Of a stretch of DNA of 64,000 nucleotides, positions 35,601 through 51,761 are shown one piece after another. A model generated the notes under the pieces. That model was not told the origin of the DNA. It made no database searches and saw only the letters and a program-made list of their open reading frames with translations. Positions within the stretch are counted from its first letter, which is position 1. Each line of letters starts with the position of its first letter. The position numbers were made by a program, and so were the translations under genes. Source of the stretch: Intoshia linei (lineage: Eukaryota; Orthonectida; Rhopaluridae); contig LWCA01000053.1 of assembly GCA_001642005.1 (NCBI GenBank), positions 1-64,000 of the forward strand. Direction: 5' to 3'.

Positions 35601-37424
35601 CGATTTTGATCTTATTGAAATTCTATGAACTTCCTCTTTCAATTGTGCCCACAAATTTCGATTGGGTTTATATCTGGGGAATTTCCGGCCATTCAAGAAC
35701 GGCAATCTTTTCATTATGGAAATATGAAGTTACAGATTTGGCTTTGTGACATGGAGCGGAATCATGTTGGAATATATAATTCTGATCAATGTGCCGTTGT
35801 GTCATTTCATTAACAAAATTGTTTAATACATTTTTATAGGTATGCTGGTTCATTATAACTTCACAAATCTGTAATTTACCCATTCCCACAGAAAATATAG
35901 CCCTAAACCATTACTTCTGTTGGAAATTTTACTATTTGTATGATGTATTCTGGCCTTAATGATTCGCATGATCTGCTGCGCACATTTTTACATTGGTTGT
36001 CCATCACACAAATCATTGATTCGTCCGAAAAAAAGAACCTATAAAATTACAGATTAATTGGTTTTTTATTAAATAGTACAAAATTAATGAATATAATATA
36101 ATACAATTAATTTTAACTTAATAATAAATAACCTCATTCCATTTATGTTCATTCCAATTTTCATGACTTTTTACCCATAAAAACCTTGTTTTTTTCATTG
36201 TCTCAGTAAGGAGGAGTTTTCTTGTTTTTCGGTAAGATGTGTAAGCTGCCTCCAATAGTCTACGATTAACAGTTAACCTTAAAACATTAACATTTTGAGT
36301 TTGTAATTTTCTAGTGATTTTAGCGCAGCTAGAATTTCTATTTTTTTTAGAGCTGTTCTGAGTATAACTCGGTAAATTAAAAAGTTACATTTTTGACTTT
36401 TCCCCAGTTTCTCTAAATGATGAAAACTTGCTGATACATGTATTAAAATTTAAAGAAAATTTTTTATTAGACCTAAACTTTAAGTCAAAAGTAAAGATTT
36501 AAATTAAATAGTAAGAATATTGATCTGTACTGAGCAATGGTTCACAATAATGGAAGAATCGACCTCTTTGGTCCGATTCAAGTTTTTCATACGATAGAAA
36601 ATTTACATTATTATTTATATATGTAGTTAAAGTATGTTAAATTGTTGACATTGTGAAGACGTAAAATATTTCGAATCTTAATAACTTTATAAATTTGCAC
36701 AATGGCGATCTTTTTAGAATGGCTTAATTTTAATTTGGTGATTTCTCTAAAAAAGTCTAAATCAGATTTTTATTAAAAATTTACATTTTTGACTTTAACC
36801 ACTTTCTCAAAATGGATTTATACTTTCTCAATGTTAAAGTAAATTTTGTGCGACCGTTGTATCAATGAGTAAATTAGCTTTTCGGCTGACTTAGTGGAAT
36901 GGTTGTGCACTTCTACTCTAAACTTTAAATTTTTGATTTATTAATTTCAAAACAAATTGTAATTTCATTTAAAATATCAAAATTTTAAAAATTGGGCATA
37001 ATTTATCGTTCCCGTATCCATACGAATCTGTAATTATTTAACTCTTCCATCATGTGATCATTATAATTTTTTATAATCTAAAAATACATTTTCCAATTCT
37101 TTATTGGAGTTAACATTATTGACATTATTATATCTTTAATTTTAGAAGTCCTGTTATGGCTGGAGGTTATTTTGCTATAAGTGCAAGGTGGTTTTGGGAA
37201 CTTGGTGGATACGATCCAGGTTTTTTTACTAGAAAATATATTTAAATTATAATTTAATTTATTTAGGAATTGTTATATGGGGTGGAGAGCAATACGAGTT
37301 ATCATTTAAAGTTTGTTATCATTCATGCATATTTTATATAGTTATAGATATGGCAATGCCATGGGCAAATGTTGGATGTACCATGTTCAAGAATAGGTAA
37401 TTATTTAATATGACAATGCAAAAT

Positions 37425-37466
<42 letters not shown>

Positions 37467-38790
37467 CTAGACTATTCGATTTTGATAAATTCACCCTTTT
37501 TGAAGGATGAATCATTTTTTTAATATTAATAGTTTTATCGGCACCTTTTTCAAATTTATCCTTTGATTATGTTATATTATAAAATTATATAAAAGCTTCC
37601 TATATTAAAAAAACTCATTATGTCGTGGACACAATCGTACATTTGGCATGAGGATGAAGACCCTGTATATAACAGTGATTTCCAACCTATTTCATTTAAC
37701 TACACACAATTAAATCAAAATAATTTTCGCGACACATATTATTAAAATAATATTAAAATGAAAAAAAATTATTTTTTAAACATTATGTTACGATTCGTAT
37801 TATAATTACAAAATTGTTTTTTTTTGAGTTAAAATACTCACATGAAACAGAACTTATAAAAGTAAATAATAAAACATGTTCAAAAGTTCTTAAACATTTA
37901 AAATTTACCTACGACACACTAGTTAGAAATCACTGCCCTAATATTCATACCTAATGTATATACTTTCTAGTTTAACAGATATATAAATTTAGGTCACGTA
38001 TATCGAGTTGGCGGACGAGGTTTTCCAAACCCTCAGATAGGAAATTTTGTTGCAAAAAACTTTCGTCGTGTGGCTGAAGTATGGATGGATGAATATAAAG
38101 AATATTTATACGATCGAAACCCGGGCTGGAAAACAGTTGATTATGGAGATATTAGTGGTAGATTAGCAATAAGAAAAAACCTAAACTGCAATTCTTTCGA
38201 CTGGTTTATAAAAAACGTTTTGATTGATTTAGAAGAATACTACCCCATGGTTGAGCCACTGCCACTAGCTTCTGGAAGCGTAATTTAATTTTAAAAAATT
38301 AAGAATAAATAAAAATAATGTTCAGCTGATAAATATGGATTCAAAGCAATGTATAGATACACATTACGGTAAAGAAAGTGACCCAATACATGTTACTGAC
38401 TGCAGCAAAAAAGTAGAAGGGGTAATATCTTTCATAAGAGCTGTCATGTAAATCTTTCAATTTTAGAATATCACAATAACGTATAGATATGAACTAAAAG
38501 GTAGCAAATCAAATGCCTGTTTTGATTTGTCTTTTCATGAGCCTGGAAATAAAATTGTACTATGGCCTTGTCATAATCAGAAAGGAAATCAATATTTTAA
38601 ATATAACCCAGTAACTTATTATTTTTAAACATTTTTAAAAAGTTTTTAGAAAACTCATCAATTATATCAATTTATTTCAAAATTATGCTTGGAACCAAAA
38701 GACGGTGTTATCATAGTCAACCATTGTAACGAAACGAGTCTCAAGCAAAAATGGAATTTTGATTATGTGAATGTTACTTCCATGAATTAA
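32622..38790 (+). CDS. GALNT: Polypeptide N-acetylgalactosaminyltransferase (GALNT family)
   Basis: Golgi enzyme starting mucin-type O-glycosylation by moving GalNAc from UDP-GalNAc to Ser/Thr. Exons: 32622-33207, 33313-33507, 33545-33722, 37146-37219, 37267-37310, 37348-37396, 37993-38279, 38326-38421, 38467-38610, 38650-38790; about 600 residues. N-terminal type II membrane anchor at residues 33-51, then a stem. Catalytic blocks: [50 protein letters not shown], the metal-binding DAH in [42 protein letters not shown] and GHVYR. A C-terminal ricin-type lectin domain follows ([14 protein letters not shown]). The usual FHNEAWSTL is [10 protein letters not shown] here, and WGGEN is WGGEQ. A 3.4-kb intron (33723-37145) holds R1 and a hAT; a 0.6-kb one holds a TA microsatellite and a MITE. 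Start 116 bp after the TRAPPC12-like stop. Confidence 0.95.
34200..34930 (+). repeat. Dispersed repeat R1, copy g
   Basis: Carries GTCTGTTTGTCTGTCTGTTC at its start, ATAAATTATGGGATAGTTTT in the middle and TCCAGTGAAAACGCACAAAA followed by GTGACTCCTTTATGGTTAAA; ends near AAATCTACGTATTGCCGGTA. Lies in the GALNT 3.4-kb intron. Confidence 0.75.
35191..36915. mobile_element. hAT element with 8-bp target duplication, carrying a nested mariner-like fragment
   Basis: Left end CAGGGGTGCACAACATGCGG; right end GGTTGTGCACTTCTA, imperfect inverse of the left (11 of 13 inner bases). The octamer CTCTAAAC flanks both sides (35183-35190, 36916-36923). GC-rich subterminal text (GTGCGACCGTGG left, GTGCGACCGTTG right, in the same direction) supports the borders. 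The centre is a decayed mariner-like transposase (35466-36360), not a hAT one. 1725 bp, inside the GALNT intron. Confidence 0.85.
35466..36360 (-). pseudogene. Decayed Tc1/mariner-type transposase inside the hAT
   Basis: Minus-strand pieces in order: [20 protein letters not shown] near 36230-36150, FSDES (first aspartate) near 36020, then [27 protein letters not shown] (second aspartate), and [15 protein letters not shown] near 35650, ending at a stop at 35466. Two frame changes break it. The segment 36040-36130 begins GTTATT and ends TTATAG and could be an intron or an insertion. A different lineage from the copy at 23.0-24.6 kb. Confidence 0.75.
37426..37463. repeat. (TA)n microsatellite
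   Basis: About 18 TA units in the GALNT intron. Confidence 0.9.
37673..37935. mobile_element. Short hAT-like MITE
   Basis: Left end CAGTGATTTCCAACC, right end GTTAGAAATCACTG; the ends are inverted copies. Inner text CGCGACACATATTA (left) and TACGACACACTAG (right) is of the same style as the 7891-8593 element (CGCGACC). Flanking octamers do not match, so the age or border is uncertain. 263 bp. Confidence 0.6.
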
Positions 38791-38886
38791 AAAATTTATT
38801 ATATTTAACATTTTAAATTTCCCCATTAAAATTTTTTTTTCTGTTGATTGTCTGAAAATAAATTTTATTATTTTGTTTATATAGTA

Positions 38887-40364
38887 TTAATGTACCCCCT
38901 TCACATCTTTAATATTTGTATATTCGTAAGTAGGTTTTATAAGATTATCTTGTTCCAAGTAACGTTGTCTAGATCTGGTTGCAAAGTTAATTATATTTTT
39001 TAATTCAAAGTGTAATAAATTTAGGTTATTTTTTGTATTTGATTCTAAATATAATACATAAATTAAGTAGTCTAAAAATTCATTACGTTTGGTAGAAAAA
39101 TTATGATTAACGTATTTAAAATATATTTCTAAAATCCGAAAAAATGACTGTGCTTAGTCTCTCATTATAATTTAATTTTTATAAATACCATTATGAGGTA
39201 AAATATGATTATATTTTTGTTGCAATGTGGCAAATTTTTTGTAAAATGTATCATTAGCCAATACATCCCCTAAAATTAAATAAATAAAAATTATTCATCT
39301 GTAGATCTGTATCATATGATATGATTTAAAATATTAACATGTTTCTTCATTACTTATTTACCTTGATCTTGGTTGAAATTTGGATTGGTTTGTGTGGAAA
39401 TATCAAATCTTAAATTTTTAGTATAATTATTGTTTCCTACCATCTCTATACGTTTTTGTTCAATTTCATGGCATAATGAATCTAACAAATCTTTTTTTTC
39501 ATTCAATTCGTCAAAAATGTTGCATTTTTCAGTTTTATTTCTATTATTATTTACGTTATTCGTTTCCATTACATTTTTTTTAAAGTCTAAATATGAAAAT
39601 GTTCATTAATTTTAAATTATAAAATTATAAAGGTCTACCTTGCTTATTCTGACTATGTTTACTGGTTAAGGAAAAACTTTCATGAAAATTTTCAGTGTCA
39701 AATTCACTAGAATAATATTCAGATTTAACAGTTTCAGGAATTGATTTGACGGATTCATTGATACGTATGTCATCCATTTCATCTTCAATTATGGTTTTAA
39801 TTGAATCATTAGAATATTCAGTACGCACAGATTGAGCTATACTTATATTTTCAAAAATTGCTGGAATGGTATGGTTTTTATTTCCAACTGATTCATCAGA
39901 TTCAAATTCTTCGTCATATGTGAATTCGTTTGTATCATTATTATCATTAAATTTATTTAAGTTTTCAATTACATGATCCCCTAATTCCACCATATCAAAA
40001 ACTTTTTGTTGCGAAACTTGCGATCTGGGTGTTTGAATAACACTTAAGCAGTCTTCAACCAAATTTATATTTTCCATCAAGTTCAAATTTAATTTTAAAG
40101 ATTCTGAAATCAGAGTTGTTTGAGTTTTCGATTGTACTAAATTTTCTATTGACGTATTTGATATATGCGAAATCGAATGTTGTGATGTTTCATCCGAATA
40201 TGCATTTTCAATATCTTTTAAATATTTCTAAAAATTATAATTTTTTTATGGTATAATAATGAATTTACATCTAATGTAGATTCTTTGCGTTTATTTGTTA
40301 TTGAAATCTCTTCATCGCTCTCACTGTCCAATATATTATTTTTCCTACACCTATTTCGAGACAT
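38887..40364 (-). CDS. Acidic, low-complexity protein of unknown family
   Basis: Five exons with agreeing phases: 40364-40269, 40227-39639, 39586-39362, 39269-about 39190, 39128-38887; about 410 residues. It starts MSRNRCRKNNILDSESDEEI. The first 250 residues are rich in Ser, Asn, Glu and Asp, with blocks such as FTYDEEFESDESVG. A predicted coiled coil follows (DELNEKKDLLDSLCHEIEQK), and the C-terminal 110 residues are helical with aromatic and basic residues (SRQRYLEQDNLIKPTYEY). I recognise no domain. The exon at 39269 has its donor near 39190 after LPHN, the least certain junction. It converges with GALNT (97 bp between stops) and is divergent from SDHB (460 bp). Confidence 0.7.
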
Positions 40365-40824
40365 TAAAATAATTTTTTCAAAATTATAAACAATTTCTTC
40401 ACTACCAATATTTCCTAGCAGTTTAAGTATTGTAACATGTAAATATCATACATGTTACAATTCTTTTCAAAATTTTCCATAAAACTTTGAGAAAATTTTT
40501 ATAGTTATTATCAGGAAAGATAATGATCTAATACCGTACAATGTTATGTAAAATCACTACAAATTAGAGATATTTTAAAATTAAATGAGCCTCGAATTTT
40601 GTATTCCTGTAAAAATCAATAAATATAATTAATTATTTATCGCATGCTAAAGATAATCAACATGGATAAATTTAAATTGATTTTACTGTAATTTATAAAG
40701 CATTTTTTGGTTATACTTAATGTAATTACAAAAATTGTCATAAATATAAAATACAAAAAATTAAAATGTAATTTAGCAATAAATTACAACTTATATTGAT
40801 CGAGCTTAATTTTTACTATCAAAA

Positions 40825-43179
40825 ATGAAATTTATAACAAGAACTGGTTCAAAAACTTTAAAAAGTGGAAAATTTTTATTAGGGAATACAAATCGACATT
40901 TATCTACAGAAACTTCGAATTTCAAGAACTTTAAAATTTATAGATATGTAATTGATTTTTTAACTTTTTTATAGAAAATGGTAAATTATTTTAAGTACAA
41001 ACCTGCAAGGCCGTTAGTATCCGGTTCTTACTCTCTTGTGCCCGCCAAAATTTTTTCAAATCCGCCGTACGTTCGTTAATCACGTTGGAAGCGAAAAAGC
41101 GTAGAAAACGTGATTTAAAATACTAAATCTTCATATTTTTAGTCAAGTTTGTAAAATTTAAAGTTTTAAATCTCACAACTAAAATTATTTTATTTACATA
41201 AATTCGTTAATATCAGTTTCACATTTTTTCGTTTTATTTTGATTTTTTTAGAAATAGTTTTGTTTTATTTTATTTATTTTGCTTGTTTTTTATTTTTAAA
41301 ATCACTTGAAATGGAATTTTCCCTAAAGGGTTGGTAAATTTATATTTTTAGTAAAAATGGTTGGATTTTTAAATGATTCATATATAAACTATTCGATTTT
41401 TTTGAAAATTTTGAATGATTTGGTTGTGAAACCGATATATTAAATTATATTTGTTGATATAAATGTTCAAAATTTCCTGAAAAAGGCTTTTCGTTTGAAT
41501 TACCCCTCCATAGTATCTTTTATCAAAAGTTTATTGAATAAAAATGGTTACATTTGATATATTCACCATAATTCAAAATATTGCATTTCGGTTCAGGTTT
41601 AATCAATTGATCAAAGCCGAATGTTACCTATGACCTTAATTTTAATATATTATAATATTTTTATTTAGAATTCAGAAAACTTTACTAAACCAAAAATGGA
41701 AGCATTTAAAGTCGATATTAACAAGTGATATACAAAATATGTATAATTAATTATTTTAAGATGTGGACCAATGATATTGGATGCATTAATTAGCATAAAA
41801 AATGAAATTGATCCAAGTTTGACTTTTCGTCGATCCTGTAGAGAAGGTATATGCGGTTCTTGTGCAATGAACATTGATGGACTCAACACGTTGGCTTGTA
41901 CAAAGTATGCAGTTAAATTACATGATATTCAAGTTAATCCATAGCAAGAGATATATATTATTTTTTTAAATTCACAAAAAAGTAATAACCGTTTGCTGAT
42001 AACTGGTTTAGGATTGTAAAAAAAATTTAAAAAATTTATATTAAACTTCATATTACTTAAGATGTTTTAGTTTTTCACATTATTTGATATTCGTTCTGAT
42101 TACGAGATTTATAATGTACATTTATTATAGAAAAATTAAAGATACGAAAAATTTGTGCAAAATTTACCCTTTACCTCACATGTATGTAATTAAAGATTTA
42201 GTACCAGTATGATTTTTATTTATGGTGCATTAATTTTTAATTAATTTGTCAATTTTAGGATATGACTAATTTTTATGCTCAGTATTCTTCAATCAAACCT
42301 TATCTGCAACGGCATACAAAAACGGAAGATAAAAAAGAAAATCTTCAATCTCCCCAAGAAAGAGAAAAATTGGTATTAATCATCTAACCACATAAATTTA
42401 ACAAGTGCTAATAAATAAATTTATCGAAACTGTGATCAACTACAGCGTACCCCACCGTTGTTCGGTATAATTCCTAAAGAATATTAATACATTTTTAAAA
42501 TAAAAAATAACTATTTTCCCAACGTTGAATATCACCGTGTAAGAGTTTAATTTTATTTAGCACCACATACTTTGCTTTTCGAAAACGCTGATTTAGTACA
42601 CTCGGTTTCCTGTAAATGTGTTGTTTTTTGATGAATCCTGGCAACCCCAATACATGTGGATTTATATAACAATTTTATGGTGTCCTGCCATAATTATGGA
42701 TGGCTCTTTTCATGGGCTGATTATTCTGGTTTTCCAAGTTTTTATCTGTTGTATTTGAGTCTAGAATCTAGATTACAGCAAACATTATATTCAATTTTAG
42801 GATGGGTTGTACGAATGTATTTTGTGTGCATGTTGTAGTACATCATGTCCAAGTTATTGGTGGAACCAAGATAAATTTTTAGGTCCAGCCGCACTTTTAC
42901 AAAGTTACAGGTGAAATTTGAATGATTTGTATTATTTATGTAGATGGATTGCTGATTCTCGAGACGAAGAACGTGAAAGTCGGTTGAAAATGTTTAACGA
43001 TGAATGGAAAATGTACCGCTGTCACTCAATTATGAACTGTTCGACAGCTTGTCCAAAGGTTTGTTATCATTATTTATTTAAATTATGTCATGTAGGGTCT
43101 TAATCCCGCATCGGCTATAATAGAATTGAAAAAGGTGGCTGCCGGTTTCAAACCGAAAAAAGTAACAACTAATATTTAA
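40825..43179 (+). CDS. SDHB: Succinate dehydrogenase iron-sulfur subunit (SDHB)
   Basis: Iron-sulfur subunit of complex II in the mitochondrial inner membrane, passing electrons from SDHA to ubiquinone. Exons: 40825-40947, 41669-41724, 41761-41904, 42131-42206, 42259-42372, 42801-42910, 42944-43058, 43096-43179. The first exon is a basic, Ser/Thr-rich targeting peptide ending [16 protein letters not shown] and the [2Fe-2S] motif [15 protein letters not shown] follow, then [20 protein letters not shown]. The [4Fe-4S] and [3Fe-4S] cysteines are in [30 protein letters not shown] and the linker [10 protein letters not shown]. All cluster ligands are present. Length about 273 is normal. A 0.7-kb first intron holds AT-rich repeat text related to the units at 60436-60830. 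The stop lies 10 bp from that of TMEM41. Confidence 0.97.
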
Positions 43180-43189
43180 TAAACGGTTA

Positions 43190-44072
<883 letters not shown>

Positions 44073-44116
44073 TTAATGTATCCAAGATATATTCTTCTAT
44101 ATTTTAAAACCAAGTG
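44073..44116. promoter_or_regulatory. 44-bp interval between divergent start codons (TMEM41 / MALSU1)
   Basis: The two ATGs face away from each other, 44 bp apart, with no room for separate promoters. Either the promoter is shared and bidirectional, or transcription starts overlap the neighbouring coding region. No TATA or other site is clear; the interval reads mostly A/T with one ATATTCTTC. Confidence 0.55.
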
Positions 44117-44637
44117 ATGTTTATTCTACAAAACGTGAATAAACTTTTAAAATTACGAAAATATTCCACATTTAAACTGTCTGATTATGGTTTACATTTA
44201 ATTTTCTGATTATATAGTATAGATAGATTACTAATTGAAAAAATTACAAACGTTTTGCACGATAACAGATTAAAAGATGTTTTTGTTGTTCAGATGAAGC
44301 ACACAAATATATGTTCCTTTAATGTTTCCGCGACAGCTTCCTCAAAACGACATCTCATAAAGTCTGTTCAGGTAATTAAAAGTGAGGTATTAAATTTAGT
44401 TTTTTTAGATTAATGTTTTTCTAGTTTAAAAAATTTTCTGAATACCATACGAATCCGTACGTTTCGCAAAGATTGACTAAAGAAATTTTAGAAAATCTTG
44501 ACTGGGTCAGTTTAAACATTCAATCCATTAATTTACACATTTTGCTTGAAAAAGTTCGAGAATATTACGATTTAGAAAGTTTTTGGATAATGGGGTCAAC
44601 GTTTGATGAAGAACTAGAATCAGTAGAAGGATATTAA
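44117..44637 (+). CDS. MALSU1: MALSU1 / RsfS-family mitochondrial ribosome assembly factor
   Basis: Binds the large mitoribosomal subunit (uL14 region) and promotes assembly while blocking premature joining. Exons 44117-44189, 44223-44371, 44425-44637 give about 144 residues. The first exon is a basic targeting segment (NKLLKLRKYSTFK). Then VFVVQMKHTN, SKRHLIKSV and, in exon 3, LDWVSLNIQSINLHILLEK, REYYDLESFW. The last matches the family motif W..vDfg..vvHv....R..YdLE.lW. The usual acidic-glycine text near the active groove is degenerate (WVSLNIQSI for WL.VDFGSM). The acceptor at 44221-44222 is the second of two AGs; the first would give an immediate stop. Confidence 0.8.
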
Positions 44638-44956
44638 TATAAACCACATGCAAAATTTAATTTAATACATTCTATTCTAAGATTTATCTTTGCTTAATTC
44701 TAATCGTACTTATCGACATGGTACGAGATTTAAAAAAAAATCAATATCAATTATAAATACGCTTCATTATATATATTGGTTTCATTTCACCGCCCACAGG
44801 GTTAATAGATTTGACGTAGCCCTTCGAAAAAAAACAAAAATTATTGTGTACGTATTTAAAAATGTAGGCATCTCACAACACCCACTTGATAATGCGTTGA
44901 GTTACAAAATTTTAAGAACGGTTATACATATTAATTTGTAATTTTAATTTACAACA
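44638..44956. other. Intergenic gap, small open frame of doubtful status
   Basis: An 83-codon plus-strand frame from 44690 (MLNSNRTYRHGTRF...) fills most of the gap. It has no recognisable motif and may be the MALSU1 3' untranslated region. Not claimed as a gene. Confidence 0.4.
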
Positions 44957-46856
<1,900 letters not shown>

Positions 46857-48249
46857 TCTAAAATTTAGAATATAAACATAATTACAAATTTAAATTTGAC
46901 GCCTACTGTGAAACATTTCTTTATTCATTTTTCTAATACACATAACAACTTAATTCTTAAACTTAATTCTTATTAATTGTATTACATGAACAATAAAATA
47001 TAATTAAAACACGTATCCAGTGTAAATAATAATGGGTGGAGCTTAAGTTATATTTTAAATTCTACATAAATCACAATACATCTCATTACAAATTTTGTAT
47101 AATTTTAAATTTATTAAATTTTAGCTTTTAAAAATTTTAAATTTAATTGTATGCACACATGCATAAAATCAACTTATGAAAATGTATATTTTTATTGTGT
47201 GAAATATTACATTACCTTTTGAATAGATTTATTTTATATTAAATTTGTAGATGGAGTGTTATTATAAATGAGACTGATAATTTGCAATGAAAAACAATTG
47301 CTATTTAAAATTAAATCCGAGTATAACTAGGCGTGTACTGTATAATTCGACATATTGTCTACATTGAATTTTCACAGCTTTGGTGTAACTGTAATCATGG
47401 TTTTTGCATAATCAATATATTAGTGTACATATTTTGTATTGAATTTAATTATTTCGGTACAATTAACCACTCGAAGAATAAAAAACAATATAGGCTGTGC
47501 TTGAAACGCAATTAAAATATGCTCCATTTGTTAAATTCCGATACTTTATATAAATTGTATAAATAACTAAATATAAATTGTTTACGCCTATTATTTAAAA
47601 CGCCTTTGTTATTTTATGACATTTAGTAATTTCGTTCTATAGTGCATAAATTAAAGTGAATTACGCTTGTAGCCAATAATTATTTTACTTATTATAAAGA
47701 ATTCATATATTATGTTAGTTTGAATATTGATATATTTTATTCATAATATGAAAGTTGATACTTTAACAATTACATGTCTGCTGTATTTTAATCTCGATTT
47801 CACAAAATTTACTAATTAAACCAATTCATATAATTTATAAAGGCGTGTTTGATTATGAGTAACAATTTATGTAGATTTGCTGCATTTCATTTTTTCTATA
47901 TACTAGAACACATTGTTCTTATATTCAAAATTATACATAACACTGTGCAACCCAAATATAATTTTAATGTAATAGTATTAGATTTTAATAATGTTTAATA
48001 GCTAAACTGATTTAAAAAATCTACAATATCTGAGTCAAATAATATAAAAATAATGTATATAATAGTCTTAAACCTGAGTATATGGGCCTACCGTTATAAT
48101 AATAAAATACAATACACTACGTTTTCTCTAAGCTATATAAGTGTTATAAGACAATTAGCCAAATTTTTATCAAAAAATTCATTTTTACCAATTAAATTAA
48201 TTATTTTTTTTAATTAATAAATATTTTCTAAAAAGTATACATAGGATTT
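46857..48249. other. Intergenic, AT-rich, nothing recognised
   Basis: About 1.4 kb upstream of Sp copy A. No exon, repeat core or hairpin was recognised. The 5' regulatory sequence of the gene should lie here. Confidence 0.5.
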
Positions 48250-48890
48250 ATCCTTAGTTATATAATATGCTACGCAATATTTATTTGAGTGTGTATGTGT
48301 GTTACTGTTTATTTCAATATCTACTAATCTTAGATTAATTTTATAAAGTTAACATTTCAATTACAGTTTTGTCCGGGGTGTTAGCAAAATAAATTTCAAC
48401 TTCCCAAACTCAGATCTTACAGGTCAAAAAGCCCAATTGTCCTTTTTTTGAAAATTCAACTAGTTCGAGAGTTTTAAAAAATATATACTCTGATATGGAT
48501 TTTAAAATCATAAACAGTATCATAAATTTAAAATTAAAAAAATATATCTTCAGGGTCAAAACCCCAAATCACCCCTTTTTTTTATTATGAAAACAGCCCT
48601 AGAATTTAAAAAAATGTACTGCTGATACAATTGTATCCTGTTAACACACACAAAAAACTTAAATCTGAATAAGTGACGCCTTCACGGTCAAAAAAGCTTT
48701 TTAGTATTCACATATATATTTTTTTCGAAATAGTTTATTAAAAAAAAATGTGAAATAATTAACGGTCCGAAATTAAAAAAAAAAAAATTATTCTGATAGA
48801 GCTTATTCCAGTTGATATAAATAAAAAATTTCCACCCCAGAAATCTACGCATTCCCGGTAAATAATAATTTTTAATATATTATCAACCAA
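48250..48890 (+). repeat. Dispersed repeat R1, copy h (best full-length copy)
   Basis: Begins TTATATAATATGCTACGCAA with a GT-rich run (GAGTGTGTATGTGTGT), passes TCAAAACCCCAAATCACCCC, AAAACAGCCCTAGAATTT, TGACGCCTTCACGGTCAAAA and ends near CAGTTGATATAAATAAAAA and AATCTACGCATTCCCGGTAA. It contains no long frame and no inverted termini that I can see. Confidence 0.8.
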
Positions 48891-49429
48891 TAGCAAGTTA
48901 TAGAATAAAATGTTAATAGCCTATATTACAGTAATAATCATAATGCGATATAAAGAGGAAATGTTTGGACAGAATACTGTACTTAGTAAAAAAAATTGAA
49001 AACTTGAATAAAAAAAAGTATAGAAACTGATAAAAATACAAATATGTATCAAATTCTAATGCTAAGATCAGGATGAGAACCATTTCGTGTTAACGAGCAA
49101 ATTAAAGTATAAAAAATGACTTGGCAAATATAAAAAAATTATGTATGACAGGTATACTTTGTTTCCGTTAGAACCAGAATCAAAAATTGTATTATTTTAA
49201 AATTAATTAAGTTGCATACAATAGTAGCGGAGTTAGAATTTTCCGTCAGGGTAGGAGGTGGGCGTTTAATTATAATTATTAATGGGTCAAACTCATATAA
49301 TATATTTAAATTACAATTTTTATATGATGTTTTTTTCTGTTGATGTTTGATTGTTGTACTTTTATAAGACCTGTACTGATAATGCATCTGATTGTACTAA
49401 AAACTAGTTTTAAAATTTTACGCGTCATT

Positions 49430-49737
49430 AACGTTTTGACCTGGGTCGTGGATAGGGACTAGGGGCCATATGATCCCTGCCTACAATCATGAGGGTCCTA
49501 CTTTCTAAATTTATTATTAGGTAATATAAAATTTCTTAAGTATGCCAAAATTATTTAATTTTTATGTTGACCAATGCGATTTCCAATAATTATTTTTAAT
49601 TTTTAGATAATCAACGACCGATTAAGCAGTGTATAAAAATTCCATTTTTTAAAAATTTTTTATAGAGCCCACTGTTGGCTCTCCACGTCCCTGGTTTTAA
49701 CCACCCTGAATTAGATGTTTGAATATTGTAAAATTAT
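49430..49737 (+). repeat. Dispersed repeat R2, plus copy
   Basis: GC-richer ends: ACCTGGGTCGTGGATAGGGA at the left; the right end reads CTCCACGTCCCTGGTTTTAA then CCACCCTG, the approximate inverse. The middle has GACCAATGCGATTTCCAATA. Partial copies: 53200-53420 and 55010-55170 (same strand), 12765-13045 (reverse). The inverted ends suggest a MITE; no target duplication found. Confidence 0.65.
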
Positions 49738-49959
49738 TTATACAATATTTCAATCATTTAAATTTCTGTAATAAAAAATTACCTAAATCAGCGGATCCCA
49801 AATGCCGGTGCGCGGAAAATATTTACAATATAAATTAAATAAATTTATTTTTAATTTTTCTTGATAATTTCGTTTAAGGGTTTGCGAGAAATTTTATCGA
49901 AAATTACTGTTCCACAATGAAGAAAGTGTAGGAATACCTGATCTGCATGAACCTCTAAA

Positions 49960-50035
49960 CTTCAAAATAGTCATTAAGATTGTCAATTTTCTAGATAAAT
50001 TGTTACTGATACTAATTTGCAGACACATTTTTTAG
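49960..50035 (+). pseudogene. Possible hAT transposase fossil
   Basis: A short reading VIKIVNFLDKLLL resembles the V.KIVNFI.S block of ZBED5/FAM200-type hAT transposases. The surrounding 49790-50110 has a GC-rich left part (CGGTGCGCGG) like other hAT ends. Only one block is seen, so the call is weak. Confidence 0.35.
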
Positions 50036-50606
50036 CAACTTTTAATAGTATACGTTCAAGAGTGCTTTCTAAGGTCATGTTCGAATTAAATTGTGATGCA
50101 AAGTATTTGTTAATATCGTTTCTGTACAATGTCTGACATTATACTCTTTTTAAACAAGGAGAAAATCATTTCCCTTGCAATTAATAATTCAGTAAAGTAT
50201 ATATTGATATTCACTTTTTCATGAAACGTTTTTAATGCATATCTTCACTCTTAGGGTATTAAATTATATATATATATATTATTGACACGTGAATGCGGTA
50301 CAAGTGTCCAATTAAAATTCTGAATTAACTTATTTTTTAATTAGTCAATAATTAGAAGCCTAATTAATGTAATAAACAATTGTTTATGATTGATGTTATA
50401 ATTATGTGATTATCAAAATTTTTTAAAATCAGGGCTCATTTTTTCATAGGTTAAAATCCCAGCCACGGAGGAGGCTAAGTTGTATGATGAAAATTTTTTA
50501 AGTCTATTTTTATTTTGGGTTCCAAATATGATAGATTCGGTTGTGGGTACATTAGCAAAAATACCTTCTATTACACTACTGGTTGGATAAAAATTGTATA
50601 AATGTT

Positions 50607-51761
<1,155 letters not shown>

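Noticed and set aside
40960-41120. Extra SDHB exon in the first intron (AAATG before GTAAAT)
   Set aside because: FKIYRY joins [16 protein letters not shown] directly as in other SDHB proteins, so no exon is needed.
49139-49387. 82-codon minus-strand frame between the Sp genes
   Set aside because: Low complexity, no splice support, no motif; likely chance in AT-rich DNA next to repeat copies.
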